Shown here piece by piece: positions 16,809 through 26,849 of a stretch of 64,000 bases of DNA. The DNA is from Cytophagales bacterium. Its GTDB lineage: Bacteria; Bacteroidota; Bacteroidia; Cytophagales; Bernardetiaceae. Under the pieces are notes generated by a model, which worked only from the letters and a program-made list of their open reading frames with translations, did not search any database and was not told where the DNA came from. The stretch covers positions 1 to 64,000 of the forward strand of contig JAAFJX010000014.1 in assembly GCA_013299045.1 (NCBI GenBank). Direction: 5' to 3'. Each line of letters opens with the position of its first letter. Positions within the stretch are counted from its first letter, which is position 1. The position numbers and the translations under genes were made by a program.

Positions 16809-17600
16809 TTAAGGCCATACATAGCTGCCCTTACTATTGATTGTAAAAGTAGGTACTTGCTTATTCTTTTCAAATCTTTCGTAACCCATGGCGATATTTT
16901 TCCAAAAAGCAATAAGCGAGGCCTTACTTTTGTACTCCGAACGGGCATACATCGTTTTACAGTTGGCTGCCTCCATACGAAAAGGAAAGATATGAACAGG
17001 AATCTGTGTTTGGCCGTTGTTTCTGGCCTCTACGCACATCACATAAACCTCCTTGATAACCTCGTCAGTGAGAGGAATACAACCCAAGGTAACGCAGTTG
17101 CCATGTATGTAAATATGTCCACCCGGCTTTTTGAGGTCGCTTAGCTTGCGGTCTGAGGCGTTGGGATAATTGATACCCAAAGATAACCAAAAATTGCTGT
17201 ATGGGTTAAAATGATTGATGTGATAAAAACCTTCTGGCACTTGTAGGTCTCCTTCCTTTCGCTTTGGGCCTAGCTCGCCCGAAGGCGCACAAATCTCATA
17301 ACTTTTTAGCAATGCAAAGCAACTTTGTCCACTTCCCTTTGCCCAGAGCTCAAAGACAGCCTCTTGCTTAAAAGCCCTCATAAAGAGTTTGTAGGGTGGT
17401 TTTATATGTTTAGAGGCCAGCAAGGTCTTTACCTTTTGTTCTTTTTCAGTGTAGGCACTGCGCACACGTTCATATTTTTTCTGGCCATCTTTAAAATTTT
17501 GAGCAGCACAAGAAAAAAGTGCGCTAAGTAACAGAAAGAATAGGACTGTTAAAGGATACTTAATTCTTGTATTCAAGTATTTGGACTTATAAGAAGCCAT
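16809..17600 (-). CDS. L,D-transpeptidase family protein (YafK-like)
   Basis: The 263-residue exported protein has a hydrophobic segment at about 17-31 ending in LFSCA, which may be a lipobox. The YkuD-type catalytic motif is IYIHGNCVTLGC, with His166 and predicted nucleophile Cys174. L,D-transpeptidases form 3-3 crosslinks or attach or release proteins on peptidoglycan; the YafK subgroup often acts in attachment or release. Its ATG overlaps the TAA of the upstream SpoIIE gene (TAATG), so the two are translationally coupled, suggesting that the phosphatase signal and cell-wall remodelling are linked (inference). Confidence 0.85.
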   Translation of the reverse strand: MASYKSKYLNTRIKYPLTVLFFLLLSALFSCAAQNFKDGQKKYERVRSAYTEKEQKVKTLLASKHIKPPYKLFMRAFKQEAVFELWAKGSGQSCFALLKSYEICAPSGELGPKRKEGDLQVPEGFYHINHFNPYSNFWLSLGINYPNASDRKLSDLKKPGGHIYIHGNCVTLGCIPLTDEVIKEVYVMCVEARNNGQTQIPVHIFPFRMEAANCKTMYARSEYKSKASLIAFWKNIAMGYERFEKNKQVPTFTINSKGSYVWP

Positions 17601-20221
17601 TAAAGTTTTAGGGCAATGAGGGTAATATCGTCTCGTTGAGCAGCATCTTGCTTAAACTTAGAAAGCTCCCGCTCAAAAGTAGTCTTTAAGTCTTGCATAG
17701 CAACCTTATCGCTGTTAAGAAGTAGATGCTTCATGCGCGTAGAACCAAACTTTTCTTTACTAGGATTATTTTGGTCTGCGTAGCCGTCCGAACTAAGCAA
17801 AATCAAATCGCCTTCCATAAGCTCTAATTGTTGCTTACTGAACTTTCTCTGCGCTTCTTTTTGCATACCGCCTATAGATTTTTTATCGCCTTTTACTTCG
17901 TGAATTTCTTGATAGGGCGCAGGAACAATGATGAGAGGGCGCTTAGCCCCAGAGAAAGTAAGCTGTTTGCGCTGGTTAGAAGTGTTCTTTATAGCACAAA
18001 GGCAAACGTCCATACCGTCATCGTTGGCGCGCCCAGCTTCGTTCTCTTGCTTTAAAGCCTTTCTAACACCCAAGTGCAGCATTTCTAAGATAAGGGCAGG
18101 GTCTTTCACTCTATTCTGGTTCACAATTTCATTGAGCAGAGTATTGCCAATCATGGACATAAATGCGCCAGGTACGCCGTGTCCGGTGCAGTCAATAGCA
18201 GCCAAAAGTAAAGAATCATCTTGCTGGCTCATCCAATAAAAGTCTCCCGAAACCAAGTCTTTGGGCTGAAAAACCACAAAATAATCCGTACAAAATTGCT
18301 TTATCTTATCCAAGTTAGGCAAAACAGCCTGCTGTATGGCTTCGCCGTAGCGAATACTGTCCGTAATGTTTTTATTCTTGCTCTCAATGATTTGGTAAGC
18401 ATTAGCATTCTGCAAAGCAATAGAGGTATAGGAAGCTAACGTTTTGAGCATAAGCAAGTTGTTCGTTGAATAGGCAAACTTTTCGAGGCTCTGCACCGTA
18501 ATCAATCCTACGGCTTCGCCATCTGCCACGAGCGGAATATAAACCAAAGACTGCGGATTATTAGGGTCATTGGCAGAAATATATTCATCTTGATAGCCTC
18601 TGTATTCGTTCATTAAGTCATTGACCAAGACTTCCTTGCGCTGCGACATACAAATATCCGCAAAAGAACCGCGTCCACCCAACGTTTGCACTAATGAATT
18701 TTTAGGTTTGCTCGGCAGATTCTTATCTATAAAACTGATGTACTCTAGTTTGTTATTTTTCTTGTTCAAAATACCTACTCCAAATCTATCCATTTCCACA
18801 AGTGAACGCACCCCTGTATGCACTGTTTGAACGACAGACTCTACATCGAGCGATGAGGTAATTTTTTGACCAATCTCACCCAGTACTTTGATATTATTGT
18901 AAGAACTCTCTATTTCGTCTTTTTGCTTTTCTATATCATCTTTCTGATTAGAAATTTGCTCTTTCTGTACATTAATTTCATTGTTCTGTTTAGCTAAAAG
19001 CCTATTTATGCGTTGCTGATTAATAAAAAAGCCTATCATAATAAGACAAACTAATACTGCCGCACCTAATAAAATATTCTTATAGAATTTTTGCTGCTCT
19101 TCAAGCTGCTCATCTAGCGTAACGGCTCTGCCTTCCAGCTTCAAAAGTTGCTCTTTCTCTTTGATTTGCACATCTAATTTATTTATTTGCGTCGTAACAG
19201 TTTTGAGAGACTCGCCTTTTAAATTTTTTGCTTTCAATAAGTTATTTTTTGCTTCATTTAAATATGTCCCTGCCTTTTGATAATCCTCTGCACTGTATAA
19301 GTCTTGTGCTACCTTATAACACGCAAGGGCAGCCTCATCAAAACGCTGGTCTGCTTGAAAAAGATTGATAGCGGCTGTATAGTCCTTTAAGGCTGCGCCT
19401 GACTTTCCGCTTTTTATTTCTAAACCGCCTTTAATCAAGTAAAGATGACATTTTACGTAATTGTTTTTTTCGTTAGCAATGGCATCGTTGAAGTATTGTA
19501 CACCTTCTTTCCAATACAAAGGGTCTTGCTTACTGTCTTTGTAAATTTGAAAATATAAGTCAGATACTTTACGGTACAAAACCACACGCGCCTCTGGGCT
19601 TTTCAAGCGCCCAAAGCCACTTTTTACCGTCATAATCGCGGTGTCTGCGGAGCCTTTTCCTAACCAAAGCATGGAATAATCGTAATAGGCCTGTGCAATA
19701 ACTTCAGGCTTCTTAATGCTAGCATAACTCAAAAAACGTTTGTACTTATCGGCAGCTAACTCATAACGGTTATTAACATAAGTGAGGCTGATTTTTGCTA
19801 ATTTATTAGTAATATCTAAAACCGCCCATTCATTATTAGCCATCATATATGGCACAATCGCATCTCTGTAATAATCTACTGCCTTTGTGCGCCACTGCCT
19901 GCCTGAATAATCGTCGCCCACTTTTTCACACGTAATACCAAAGTCATTGTTGAGTTTGGCTATATCAATTCGTGTAGCATTACGGTCTTTATTAGAAGGT
20001 ATTTTCCGATAAGCCACCAGAGCTTCTTTGAAGTATTTGTGAGCATCTTCGTATTTTTTGGTCTGCATATTCCCGTAAGCCAAGTTACTGAGGCTTATAA
20101 AACGCTGTACAGGGTCTACTGGCAACTTCGCTATGTCAGGATTTTGAACTTGCTGCGCAAAAATAGGTGTTATGGCACAAAACAAAAAAACGCAAAAAGT
20201 ACACGCTTTCAGCAGATTCAT
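17600..20221 (-). CDS. TPR / coiled-coil / GAF / SpoIIE phosphatase signalling protein
   Basis: The 873-residue protein has a signal peptide (ending PIFAQ), TPR-type helices about 35-350 predicted outside the cytoplasm, a membrane segment near 380-400 (GAAVLVCLIMIGFFI), a coiled coil about 405-450, a GAF domain about 450-600 and a SpoIIE/PP2C phosphatase about 620-873. The phosphatase shows DCTGHGVPGAFMSMIG, DGMDVCL and LSSDGYADQ, the Asp residues that bind two metal ions. Known: SpoIIE-type phosphatases dephosphorylate STAS anti-anti-sigma proteins. Here the output partner is unknown. It is coupled to the downstream L,D-transpeptidase gene. Confidence 0.9.
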   Translation of the reverse strand: MNLLKACTFCVFLFCAITPIFAQQVQNPDIAKLPVDPVQRFISLSNLAYGNMQTKKYEDAHKYFKEALVAYRKIPSNKDRNATRIDIAKLNNDFGITCEKVGDDYSGRQWRTKAVDYYRDAIVPYMMANNEWAVLDITNKLAKISLTYVNNRYELAADKYKRFLSYASIKKPEVIAQAYYDYSMLWLGKGSADTAIMTVKSGFGRLKSPEARVVLYRKVSDLYFQIYKDSKQDPLYWKEGVQYFNDAIANEKNNYVKCHLYLIKGGLEIKSGKSGAALKDYTAAINLFQADQRFDEAALACYKVAQDLYSAEDYQKAGTYLNEAKNNLLKAKNLKGESLKTVTTQINKLDVQIKEKEQLLKLEGRAVTLDEQLEEQQKFYKNILLGAAVLVCLIMIGFFINQQRINRLLAKQNNEINVQKEQISNQKDDIEKQKDEIESSYNNIKVLGEIGQKITSSLDVESVVQTVHTGVRSLVEMDRFGVGILNKKNNKLEYISFIDKNLPSKPKNSLVQTLGGRGSFADICMSQRKEVLVNDLMNEYRGYQDEYISANDPNNPQSLVYIPLVADGEAVGLITVQSLEKFAYSTNNLLMLKTLASYTSIALQNANAYQIIESKNKNITDSIRYGEAIQQAVLPNLDKIKQFCTDYFVVFQPKDLVSGDFYWMSQQDDSLLLAAIDCTGHGVPGAFMSMIGNTLLNEIVNQNRVKDPALILEMLHLGVRKALKQENEAGRANDDGMDVCLCAIKNTSNQRKQLTFSGAKRPLIIVPAPYQEIHEVKGDKKSIGGMQKEAQRKFSKQQLELMEGDLILLSSDGYADQNNPSKEKFGSTRMKHLLLNSDKVAMQDLKTTFERELSKFKQDAAQRDDITLIALKL

Positions 20222-20361
20222 AAATCTATGGTTCTTATTTGGTAGGATAGTATATCAACAGTAGCCTTGACTTATAAAACCTCGTACAAGCATGACACTA
20301 TTTAGCGCAATGTTACACAGAAAAAAAAGATATTCCTAATATTCAAATGCCGTTTTTGATT

Positions 20362-20406
20362 TTTTTTATAAAAAAAACGGCCTATTCTATCTCTAGAACA
20401 GGCCGT
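20362..20406 (-). terminator. Rho-independent terminator after the FnIII/T9SS protein
   Basis: On the minus strand ACGGCCTGTTCT pairs with AGAATAGGCCGT (20377-20406, one mismatch), followed by a run of T. It lies about 27 bp after the stop codon at 20433. Confidence 0.85.
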
Positions 20407-20432
20407 CATATTCAAAACACCAACACTAGTTG

Positions 20433-22520
20433 TTACTTCTGAATATTAATTCGTTCTTGTACAAAGCCGTTGATGCTAGACACACGAACAATGTACATAC
20501 CAGTAGCCAAATTGGTCATATCCAATTCGGTATGGAACACGTCAGACTCTGGTGAGTAGGCTTTCTCAAAAACAACTTGCCCCATTGTGTTAATTACTGA
20601 AACAGTAAGGTCTTTGGCCTTGTTCCCATAGAGGTCAATCTTGAATACACCATTGTTTGGGTTAGGAAACACACCTAGACTTAATTGGCGAGCATCATCA
20701 TTTTTACCTAATATGATAGAAGGGCGAAGGGTTACAATATTAGAATAATCACCACGGTTGAACGTAGGATTACCATTTGCGTCGCCCAGAATAGGACGCA
20801 TAACAAAGCTATAATTCGCACCATTCAACAAACCTGTTACAGTATAGTTGGTTTCACGGGTAGTGCCTACCAATAAAAGTTGAGATAGATTGTCATAACC
20901 AAAAATTTCAAAACCAGCAATGTTTTGCTCTTTTGTAGGGGTGTTCCAGCTCAAGAACACTCTTTCACTACCAGGCTCACCCGTCAAAACAGGCTTGTAT
21001 GGGTCTTCAAAGCCAATAGGAATTGGGGAGGTTACACGAATCAATTTTTCAGTGAAGCACGGCCCTGAACTCACACGCAGTAAATATTCACCTGGCGAGA
21101 GCACATCTACTTCTTCTAAATTGCTGAAAGGCACAAAAGGGAAAGCATCTTGGCGGAACCACTGATACGTGTAAGGCTGACCAGTACTTGGTGTTGCGGG
21201 TGTGCCTTTCAAACGCAAAGGCGTGATGATAGGTACACCGTCTGTGTAGATAACAGAAAGAGTTGCTGTAGCGGGTACAGAAGATAAATCAGGCGTGGCA
21301 TTAAAGAACACGTTGATTTCATCGCGAATTGGGCAAGGTGAGCCATCTGTTACCTCCACGCTGTAGAGACCTGTTTCAGTTACAGTGCGGAAACGCCCTG
21401 TAGAGCCATCGTCCCAAAGATAAGTAGCAAAACCAGAGCCTGCATCAAGTTCAAAACTGGTTTGGTCGCATAAAATTTTATCGGGGCCTAAGTTGACGGT
21501 TTGTGCTTCCAAAAGTGCTTCTTCTAACTGAGGCTCACCCATGATATAAATGAACGCAAAACGTACACATTCACCTGGGTCCAAGTCGCCGAGATTAAAA
21601 CCTATATTGATGGCTTCGTCTGCTGTATTAACAGCGCCGAGGGTTTGGGTGAGACCATCAAGTACGCCTTCGGCAGGGTCCCAATATGTGCTGGCATTAT
21701 TGATAGTACCAAAGTTACCAAAGTTCACACGGGCGCGTACATCGCGTGTGCCCAAGCCCAGATAGCAACCGCTATTACCTGTACCGCCAGCGGTGTTATC
21801 CGAAACGCCCTCTACGAGTGCATCAGCTGTAGTGGGGCTACCCTGAAAAACAATACGATTGCGGGTAGTAAATGAGCCAAAACCACCACCAGAGAAGTTT
21901 GAACTTACGTCATTGTCAGGATCCACATTACGGCCATAAAAAATATCAAACATAGGTGCAGCTGTTGTATTCGTCAAGATTATCTCATTGACAAAAAAGG
22001 TCTTATCCTTGCGGAAGAAAGAGCGCTGACGCACGTTTAAGCCTGTTGGAGTAATACCCTGCCAGATGGCTTCCTGTTCACCCAATGGGCCAGTGGTAAC
22101 TGATACCATAGCACCAGGTACAGCAGGAAAGCAACCCTGGTCTGTGTTTACAAAGTTAAGGCCATCGTGCTCTACTACCCAGCCTTCAACAGGAGAACCT
22201 GGCACGAAGTAATCCCCGCAAAAGTTGGGATAAAACAACCCAGGTCCACTTGCTGGCCCTGGCGTACCCCAGCCATTTTTAGGCACATCGCAGACGAAGC
22301 CTACCGTCAAAGGGAAGCCAGCATTCCCGTGATAGACACCCACAGGGCCTGCACCAGGAGGGCTTACAGGCGGGCCGAAGTTACCGCAAGGGCCTGAAAC
22401 CCCCACCTCCAAGAAATCGCCTTGGATAAAACCAGAGCCAGCAAACAATTGTGCGTAGCTTTGACCAAGCCCCACGAAGGACGCTAATAGAAAGAAAATT
22501 ATAAATTTTAAGTTGCGCAT
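20433..22520 (-). CDS. Secreted surface protein, T9SS type A sorting domain
   Basis: The product is 695 residues from the ATG at 22520 (MRNLKFIIFFLLASFVGLGQ). The frame runs on upstream only by a TTG, and the ATG gives the signal peptide. Residues about 25-320 are a Gly/Asn-rich beta domain. Around 345-410 an Ig/PKD-like module (FATYLWDDGSTGRF) follows. An FnIII module covers about 505-600 (VFLSWNTPTKEQNIAGFEIF). The final ~80 residues (LGVFPNPNNGVFKIDLYG to the end) are the T9SS type A domain that directs transport and removal. Role probably adhesion or matrix; substrate unknown. Confidence 0.88.
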   Translation of the reverse strand: MRNLKFIIFFLLASFVGLGQSYAQLFAGSGFIQGDFLEVGVSGPCGNFGPPVSPPGAGPVGVYHGNAGFPLTVGFVCDVPKNGWGTPGPASGPGLFYPNFCGDYFVPGSPVEGWVVEHDGLNFVNTDQGCFPAVPGAMVSVTTGPLGEQEAIWQGITPTGLNVRQRSFFRKDKTFFVNEIILTNTTAAPMFDIFYGRNVDPDNDVSSNFSGGGFGSFTTRNRIVFQGSPTTADALVEGVSDNTAGGTGNSGCYLGLGTRDVRARVNFGNFGTINNASTYWDPAEGVLDGLTQTLGAVNTADEAINIGFNLGDLDPGECVRFAFIYIMGEPQLEEALLEAQTVNLGPDKILCDQTSFELDAGSGFATYLWDDGSTGRFRTVTETGLYSVEVTDGSPCPIRDEINVFFNATPDLSSVPATATLSVIYTDGVPIITPLRLKGTPATPSTGQPYTYQWFRQDAFPFVPFSNLEEVDVLSPGEYLLRVSSGPCFTEKLIRVTSPIPIGFEDPYKPVLTGEPGSERVFLSWNTPTKEQNIAGFEIFGYDNLSQLLLVGTTRETNYTVTGLLNGANYSFVMRPILGDANGNPTFNRGDYSNIVTLRPSIILGKNDDARQLSLGVFPNPNNGVFKIDLYGNKAKDLTVSVINTMGQVVFEKAYSPESDVFHTELDMTNLATGMYIVRVSSINGFVQERINIQK

Positions 22521-22596
22521 AATTTGATACGAATTGTATTGCTTTCGGGTTAAGTAAAGTTTCAAAGCATTATCTGACGCTAAGAGCGAAAAGCCA

Positions 22597-22968
22597 TTAG
22601 CGAGGCATTGTGTTGTATTTATTAAAGAAATTAGCCTGCTTAGTGGTCAGGATAGCATTCCATTCTGCTACGGTCAAGGAAGTGGTCAAATATTCTTGAC
22701 GTGGGTCTATTTTAACCTTTCCTGCAGCGTAATCCACTGTAAAAGTGAAGGTATTGCTACATATAGCAGAAAAAAACCGAAAAGCACGCTCTTCCGTCGT
22801 GAAGCCCAAAGCAGTTATGCTGGCTTCGTAGAAAGGCTGCAAGGGAGCACTCTCATCAAGCGTTATTTGAAAGTTTGTCGCGTTGATTGTGGCTATTTGT
22901 GCTTGCGCATTGTGGCTGAGCAAAAAGCCAAAAAACACGCAAAGCATTATCAAAAACAACTTTTTCAT
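22597..22968 (-). CDS. Small exported protein, unrecognised
   Basis: The 123-residue product has a clear signal peptide (MKKLFLIMLCVFFGFLLSHNAQAQ) and about 100 mature residues with one Cys. The mature part seems to alternate strand and helix (VTVDYAAGKVKIDP-like) and is reminiscent of small secreted BON/flavin-like folds, but I cannot place it. It is 76 bp upstream of the T9SS type A protein, in the same direction, so co-expression is possible. Confidence 0.75.
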   Translation of the reverse strand: MKKLFLIMLCVFFGFLLSHNAQAQIATINATNFQITLDESAPLQPFYEASITALGFTTEERAFRFFSAICSNTFTFTVDYAAGKVKIDPRQEYLTTSLTVAEWNAILTTKQANFFNKYNTMPR

Positions 22969-23024
22969 AGAATTTCTTTGAATATTTAGAGAAACAAAAC
23001 TGTTATTTTACAGTTCCAGACCCG

Positions 23025-23054
23025 CAAAATTAACTATGATTTTTGAATAAACAA
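23025..23054 (-). promoter_or_regulatory. Promoter for the small exported gene (22968)
   Basis: On the minus strand TTG (23052-23054), 19 bp, then TAATTTTG (23025-23032) fit the Bacteroidota consensus well. The start codon lies about 56 bp downstream. Confidence 0.65.
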
Positions 23055-23120
23055 GGCGATTGATATACTAATTTTTATAAAATTTGGCTAATTCTGCTTT
23101 TACAAAAACAAAGCCATAAA

Positions 23121-23167
23121 AAAAGTATCAGAAAGTCGTTACTTTTAGACAACTTTCTGATACTTTT
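23121..23167 (-). terminator. Terminator after secDF
   Basis: AAAAGTATCAGAAAGT (23121-23136) is the perfect complement of ACTTTCTGATACTTTT (23152-23167). T-runs on either strand make it usable in both directions; it lies about 30 bp after the secDF stop. Confidence 0.85.
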
Positions 23168-23198
23168 TTGGCTTAAATACCCCTAAGAAATAAATAGG

Positions 23199-26100
23199 CT
23201 ATACAGGTTCTTCTGGCTTATCTGCCGAAGCGGCCTGTATTTTCTCAAACTCTTTGCGGCTTGTATCCAAAACCAAAGGCGTAGCGATGTAAATGGACGA
23301 GTAAGTACCGAATATGATACCTATCAAAAGTGCGAATGAGAAACCTCTTAGTACTTCTCCACCAAAAATGAGCATCACCAAAATAACGATTATGGTAGTT
23401 GAGGCTGTCATAATTGTACGGCTCAGGGTGGCATTCAAAGCTAAGTTAATGGTTACCTTGAGTTCACGTTTAGGGTCAGCTTCTATCATTTCTCGAACAC
23501 GGTCAAAGACAACAATCGTATCGTTGATACTATAACCGATGATGGTTAGCATAGCCGCCACAAAGATTTGGTCTATCTCGAAGCCTACACCACATACATA
23601 TAGGATAGCAAATATAGCCAGTACAATGAGGGCATTGTGCGCCAAAGACACAATAGCACCCAAGCCAAACTGCCAGCGCTTGAAACGGAAAATGATGTAA
23701 ATAAACATAAACAACAAGGAGAGCAAAACAGCTACACGCGACGCATTGACGATGTCGTCGGCAATAGTAGAACCTACTTTCATGGTACTAAGAATGGTAG
23801 GCTTCTGCGACTCGTACTTTTTAAGGCCAGTCATAATAGCCGTTTCCACTTTTTTGTCTGCGTCTTCGCTCTCGTCGTCCACCAAGTAAGAAGTGGTTAT
23901 CTTCAGTTTGTTTGAGGTTTGGTAGGTTTTAGCTTCTACGCTAGACTGCAGCGCATTGGCCAAATCTACTTTCACATCAGAGGCTACAATCGGTGAAGCA
24001 AACTCAATGACATAAGAGCGGCCACCTTTAAAATCTACACCCAAATTCAAGCCTTTGAAAGCCATAGCACCAATACCTGCAATGATGATAACCGATGAGA
24101 AAATATACGCGACTTTCTTTTTGGCAATGAAATCGAAGCTAGGCGCGCGGAACAAGTTGCGTGAGATGCCTGTGGTCAGTGAAATCTCGGTATCGTTGCC
24201 TTTTTTAGCAGTCATCCAATGCAAAATCAATTTTGTAACCCAAACCGACGTAAAGAATGAGCAAGCCAAACCAATCATCAACGTAATAGCAAAACCTTTG
24301 ATTGGGCCAGAGCCAAACACGTACAAAAACACAGCCGTAATCATGGTGGTAATGTTCGAGTCAAAAATTGTGATAAAGGCACGGTCATAGCCGTCCTCGA
24401 TAGCCTCTAAGAGTTTGCGGCCTTTTTCTAATTCTTCGCGCATACGCTCAAAAATGAGTACGTTTGCGTCAATGGCCATACCGATTGAAAGCGCAATACC
24501 CGCAATACCTGGCAGAGTGAGCACGGAGTTAAACTGTGCCATAATACCAAAGGTAAAAAATACGTTTACCAAAAGCGCAATATCTGCCACAAAACCACCT
24601 TTGGCGTAATAGGCAATAACGAATACCAAAACAAGTGCCAAGCCAATCAGGGTGGAGTTCAATCCTTGGCTTTGTGCTTCCACACCCAAAGAGGGGCCAA
24701 TGACGGCATCTTCCACAATACGTGTAGGTGCGGGGAGTTTACCCGCTTTCAAGATATTGGCCAAGTCTTTGGCTTCTTCAATCGTAAAGTTACCCGAAAT
24801 TTGTGAGTTGCCACCCGCGATTTCGCCTTGAACAACCGGTGCAGAATACACGTAGTCATCTAAAACAATCGCAATTTGTTTGCCTACGTTTTCGCCAGTA
24901 GCTTTTTGCCACACACGCGCCCCGTCTGTATTCATACGCATAGATACAACAGCTCGACCTTTTTCGTCAAACTCGCTGCGCGCATCTGAAATTACGTCGC
25001 CACCCAAAAGCGCTTTGGCAGTGCGTCCTTTGCGGATAGCGTAGAGTTCTACCACAGGTTCCGCATTAGGTTGTTCATTTTCAATAGGTTTTACACCCCA
25101 CAAAAACTGCAAGTCGCTTGGCATGGTTATCTGCGCATCTTTATCGGCCAATAGTCTGTTAATTTTAGACGTGTCTTTGGTGGCATAGGCCAAACCATAA
25201 GGATTTCGGTTAAGTGTATAAAGTTCAGAATACTGTGCATCTACAGCAGCCTGAGCCGAATCTGCCTTCGCTTTGCTTGATGTATCTTTGGCAGTAGCGT
25301 CTTTTTTGCTGCTATCGCTGCCTGCAAAAAGGTCATCTTCTGCTGCTTTTTTAGTGCTATCGCCTTCTGCATAGAGGTCATCGCCTTTTTTGGTGGTATC
25401 AGCCGAGTTGATAGCGCCGTCTTTGGTCTTGTCGCGCTTCGCAATCAAAACTTTGTTTACTTTTTCAAGTATAGGCACATAGTCCTTTGCTTCCCACACA
25501 TTGTAAAATTCTAGTTTTGCTACGCCCTGAACGAGTTTGCGTACGCGCTGAGGATTGCTTGCGCCAGGTAATTCTATTTGAATACGACCCGTACCTGGTA
25601 TGAGTTGAATATTTGGCGAAGTTACACCAAACTTATCAATACGGGTACGAATAATGTCAAAAGCACGGTCTACTGCGCCATCTATCTCCTCACGAATATA
25701 AGTCTTTATTTCTTCATTGGTAGATTTAAACTCCAAGCGGCCTTTGTTAGAGGCATTTACAAAGACTTCTCTTAGTTTGTCTGGATTCTTGGCTTCAATG
25801 GTTTTGAAGAATAGCTCCACAAAACCTTCCTGACTAGATTTTTGTTGCGTTTGGGCTTCTTTAAGAGCTGCCAAAAAATCTGGGTCGTTAGAATTAGCGG
25901 ACAAGGACTTTAAAATCTCTATCGGCGAAACCTCAAGAGTAAGATTCATACCGCCTTGTAAGTCAAGACCTAAAGCAATCTCCTGCTCCTTTACTTCTTT
26001 GAGTGTGTAAGCCACAAAGCCCAAATCGTAAACCGTTTTTGTCCACATAGAATCTAAGTAGAACTGCTTTCTCTCAAAATCTACCTTGCCCGACTTGTCA

Positions 26101-26219
26101 GTGGCAAAAGCTATTGCGTCGCCGTCCACCTTGCGCGATACCAACGTAAAGCTGAGGTAAAATAGGCACAAAAGACTGACCAAAACCGTGATGGTCAGGA
26201 TTAAACCTTTATTTTTCAT
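23199..26219 (-). CDS. secDF: SecDF fusion, protein-export membrane subunit
   Basis: This 1006-residue protein uses the proton gradient to pull preproteins through SecYEG on the periplasmic side. SecD half: N-terminal membrane segment, ALGLDLQGGMNLTLEV (D-box 1 region), periplasmic P1 domain, then six membrane helices with GIAGIALSIGMAIDANVLIFERMREE. SecF half from about residue 680: NLGVDFKGGRSYVIEF and the second helix bundle with GYSINDTIVVFDRVRE. Between them sits the usual fusion join. A Lys/Asp/Ser/Ala-rich segment at about residues 257-328 interrupts the P1 domain. It stands alone, with a strong terminator downstream. Confidence 0.96.
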   Translation of the reverse strand: MKNKGLILTITVLVSLLCLFYLSFTLVSRKVDGDAIAFATDKSGKVDFERKQFYLDSMWTKTVYDLGFVAYTLKEVKEQEIALGLDLQGGMNLTLEVSPIEILKSLSANSNDPDFLAALKEAQTQQKSSQEGFVELFFKTIEAKNPDKLREVFVNASNKGRLEFKSTNEEIKTYIREEIDGAVDRAFDIIRTRIDKFGVTSPNIQLIPGTGRIQIELPGASNPQRVRKLVQGVAKLEFYNVWEAKDYVPILEKVNKVLIAKRDKTKDGAINSADTTKKGDDLYAEGDSTKKAAEDDLFAGSDSSKKDATAKDTSSKAKADSAQAAVDAQYSELYTLNRNPYGLAYATKDTSKINRLLADKDAQITMPSDLQFLWGVKPIENEQPNAEPVVELYAIRKGRTAKALLGGDVISDARSEFDEKGRAVVSMRMNTDGARVWQKATGENVGKQIAIVLDDYVYSAPVVQGEIAGGNSQISGNFTIEEAKDLANILKAGKLPAPTRIVEDAVIGPSLGVEAQSQGLNSTLIGLALVLVFVIAYYAKGGFVADIALLVNVFFTFGIMAQFNSVLTLPGIAGIALSIGMAIDANVLIFERMREELEKGRKLLEAIEDGYDRAFITIFDSNITTMITAVFLYVFGSGPIKGFAITLMIGLACSFFTSVWVTKLILHWMTAKKGNDTEISLTTGISRNLFRAPSFDFIAKKKVAYIFSSVIIIAGIGAMAFKGLNLGVDFKGGRSYVIEFASPIVASDVKVDLANALQSSVEAKTYQTSNKLKITTSYLVDDESEDADKKVETAIMTGLKKYESQKPTILSTMKVGSTIADDIVNASRVAVLLSLLFMFIYIIFRFKRWQFGLGAIVSLAHNALIVLAIFAILYVCGVGFEIDQIFVAAMLTIIGYSINDTIVVFDRVREMIEADPKRELKVTINLALNATLSRTIMTASTTIIVILVMLIFGGEVLRGFSFALLIGIIFGTYSSIYIATPLVLDTSRKEFEKIQAASADKPEEPV

Positions 26220-26361
26220 GGGTTATAATGGTAATGGAATTACTGTGTTAATTTTTTGATGAAAGTTGGATAGCAGAGTGTAGACTACTGCCATTCATTA
26301 TCTGAATATTCTTCACAAAACTGTTGTGTGTGCCATGCCGCCGTTTTTGTCGCATAAAGGA

Positions 26362-26763
26362 CTAAGGTGCATTTATAGAGATAATATGCCTAAAAAGAAC
26401 GTAAAAAATGGGCAGTGCGCATAAATCTACTTGCTGTTCAACATTAAACAGCGCATTACGCGGAATAAGGACATACTTACTAAATAAAAACTGGCTGCGA
26501 AAATGCCATATAATGGGCTGCTCGAACAGTTGCTTGCTTTGCAGCTTAAAATTTTGAAAATGAACAGTGTAAACTTCTAAACTTTCTTCATGGTGCTTTG
26601 GGCCAGACTGTTCATTTCGCTCTTTTTGTGGTGCATTAGCAGCTAGTATTTTGGCTAGTAAAGCATTGGGTGCGGCATAAGTGCTGTTCAGCCCTGAAGC
26701 CAACAGCCCAAAAGCCGTCAGAAATGCCCAAAAGGGAAGGATATAGCGCTTTAGAACAGACAA
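26362..26763 (-). CDS. Small membrane-anchored or exported protein with a TTG start
   Basis: The 133-residue frame has an N-terminal hydrophobic segment (ILPFWAFLTAFGLLASGLNS) and a mature part of unknown type. It has no ATG in its frame, and an in-frame stop lies five codons before the TTG at 26763, so TTG is the only plausible start. A -7 box (TACATTTG, minus strand, 26850-26857) with a TTTG-like box 17 bp upstream supports transcription. It is 142 bp upstream of secDF in the same direction. Function is not recognised. Confidence 0.5.
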   Translation of the reverse strand: MSVLKRYILPFWAFLTAFGLLASGLNSTYAAPNALLAKILAANAPQKERNEQSGPKHHEESLEVYTVHFQNFKLQSKQLFEQPIIWHFRSQFLFSKYVLIPRNALFNVEQQVDLCALPIFYVLFRHIISINAP

Positions 26764-26849
26764 TTTAAGAGAGTATTAAGGACTAAAATAATGTTTCATA
26801 TAAAAGGAAACAGAACCACAACGCTACCAGCGAACGTGTTTTCAAGGCG

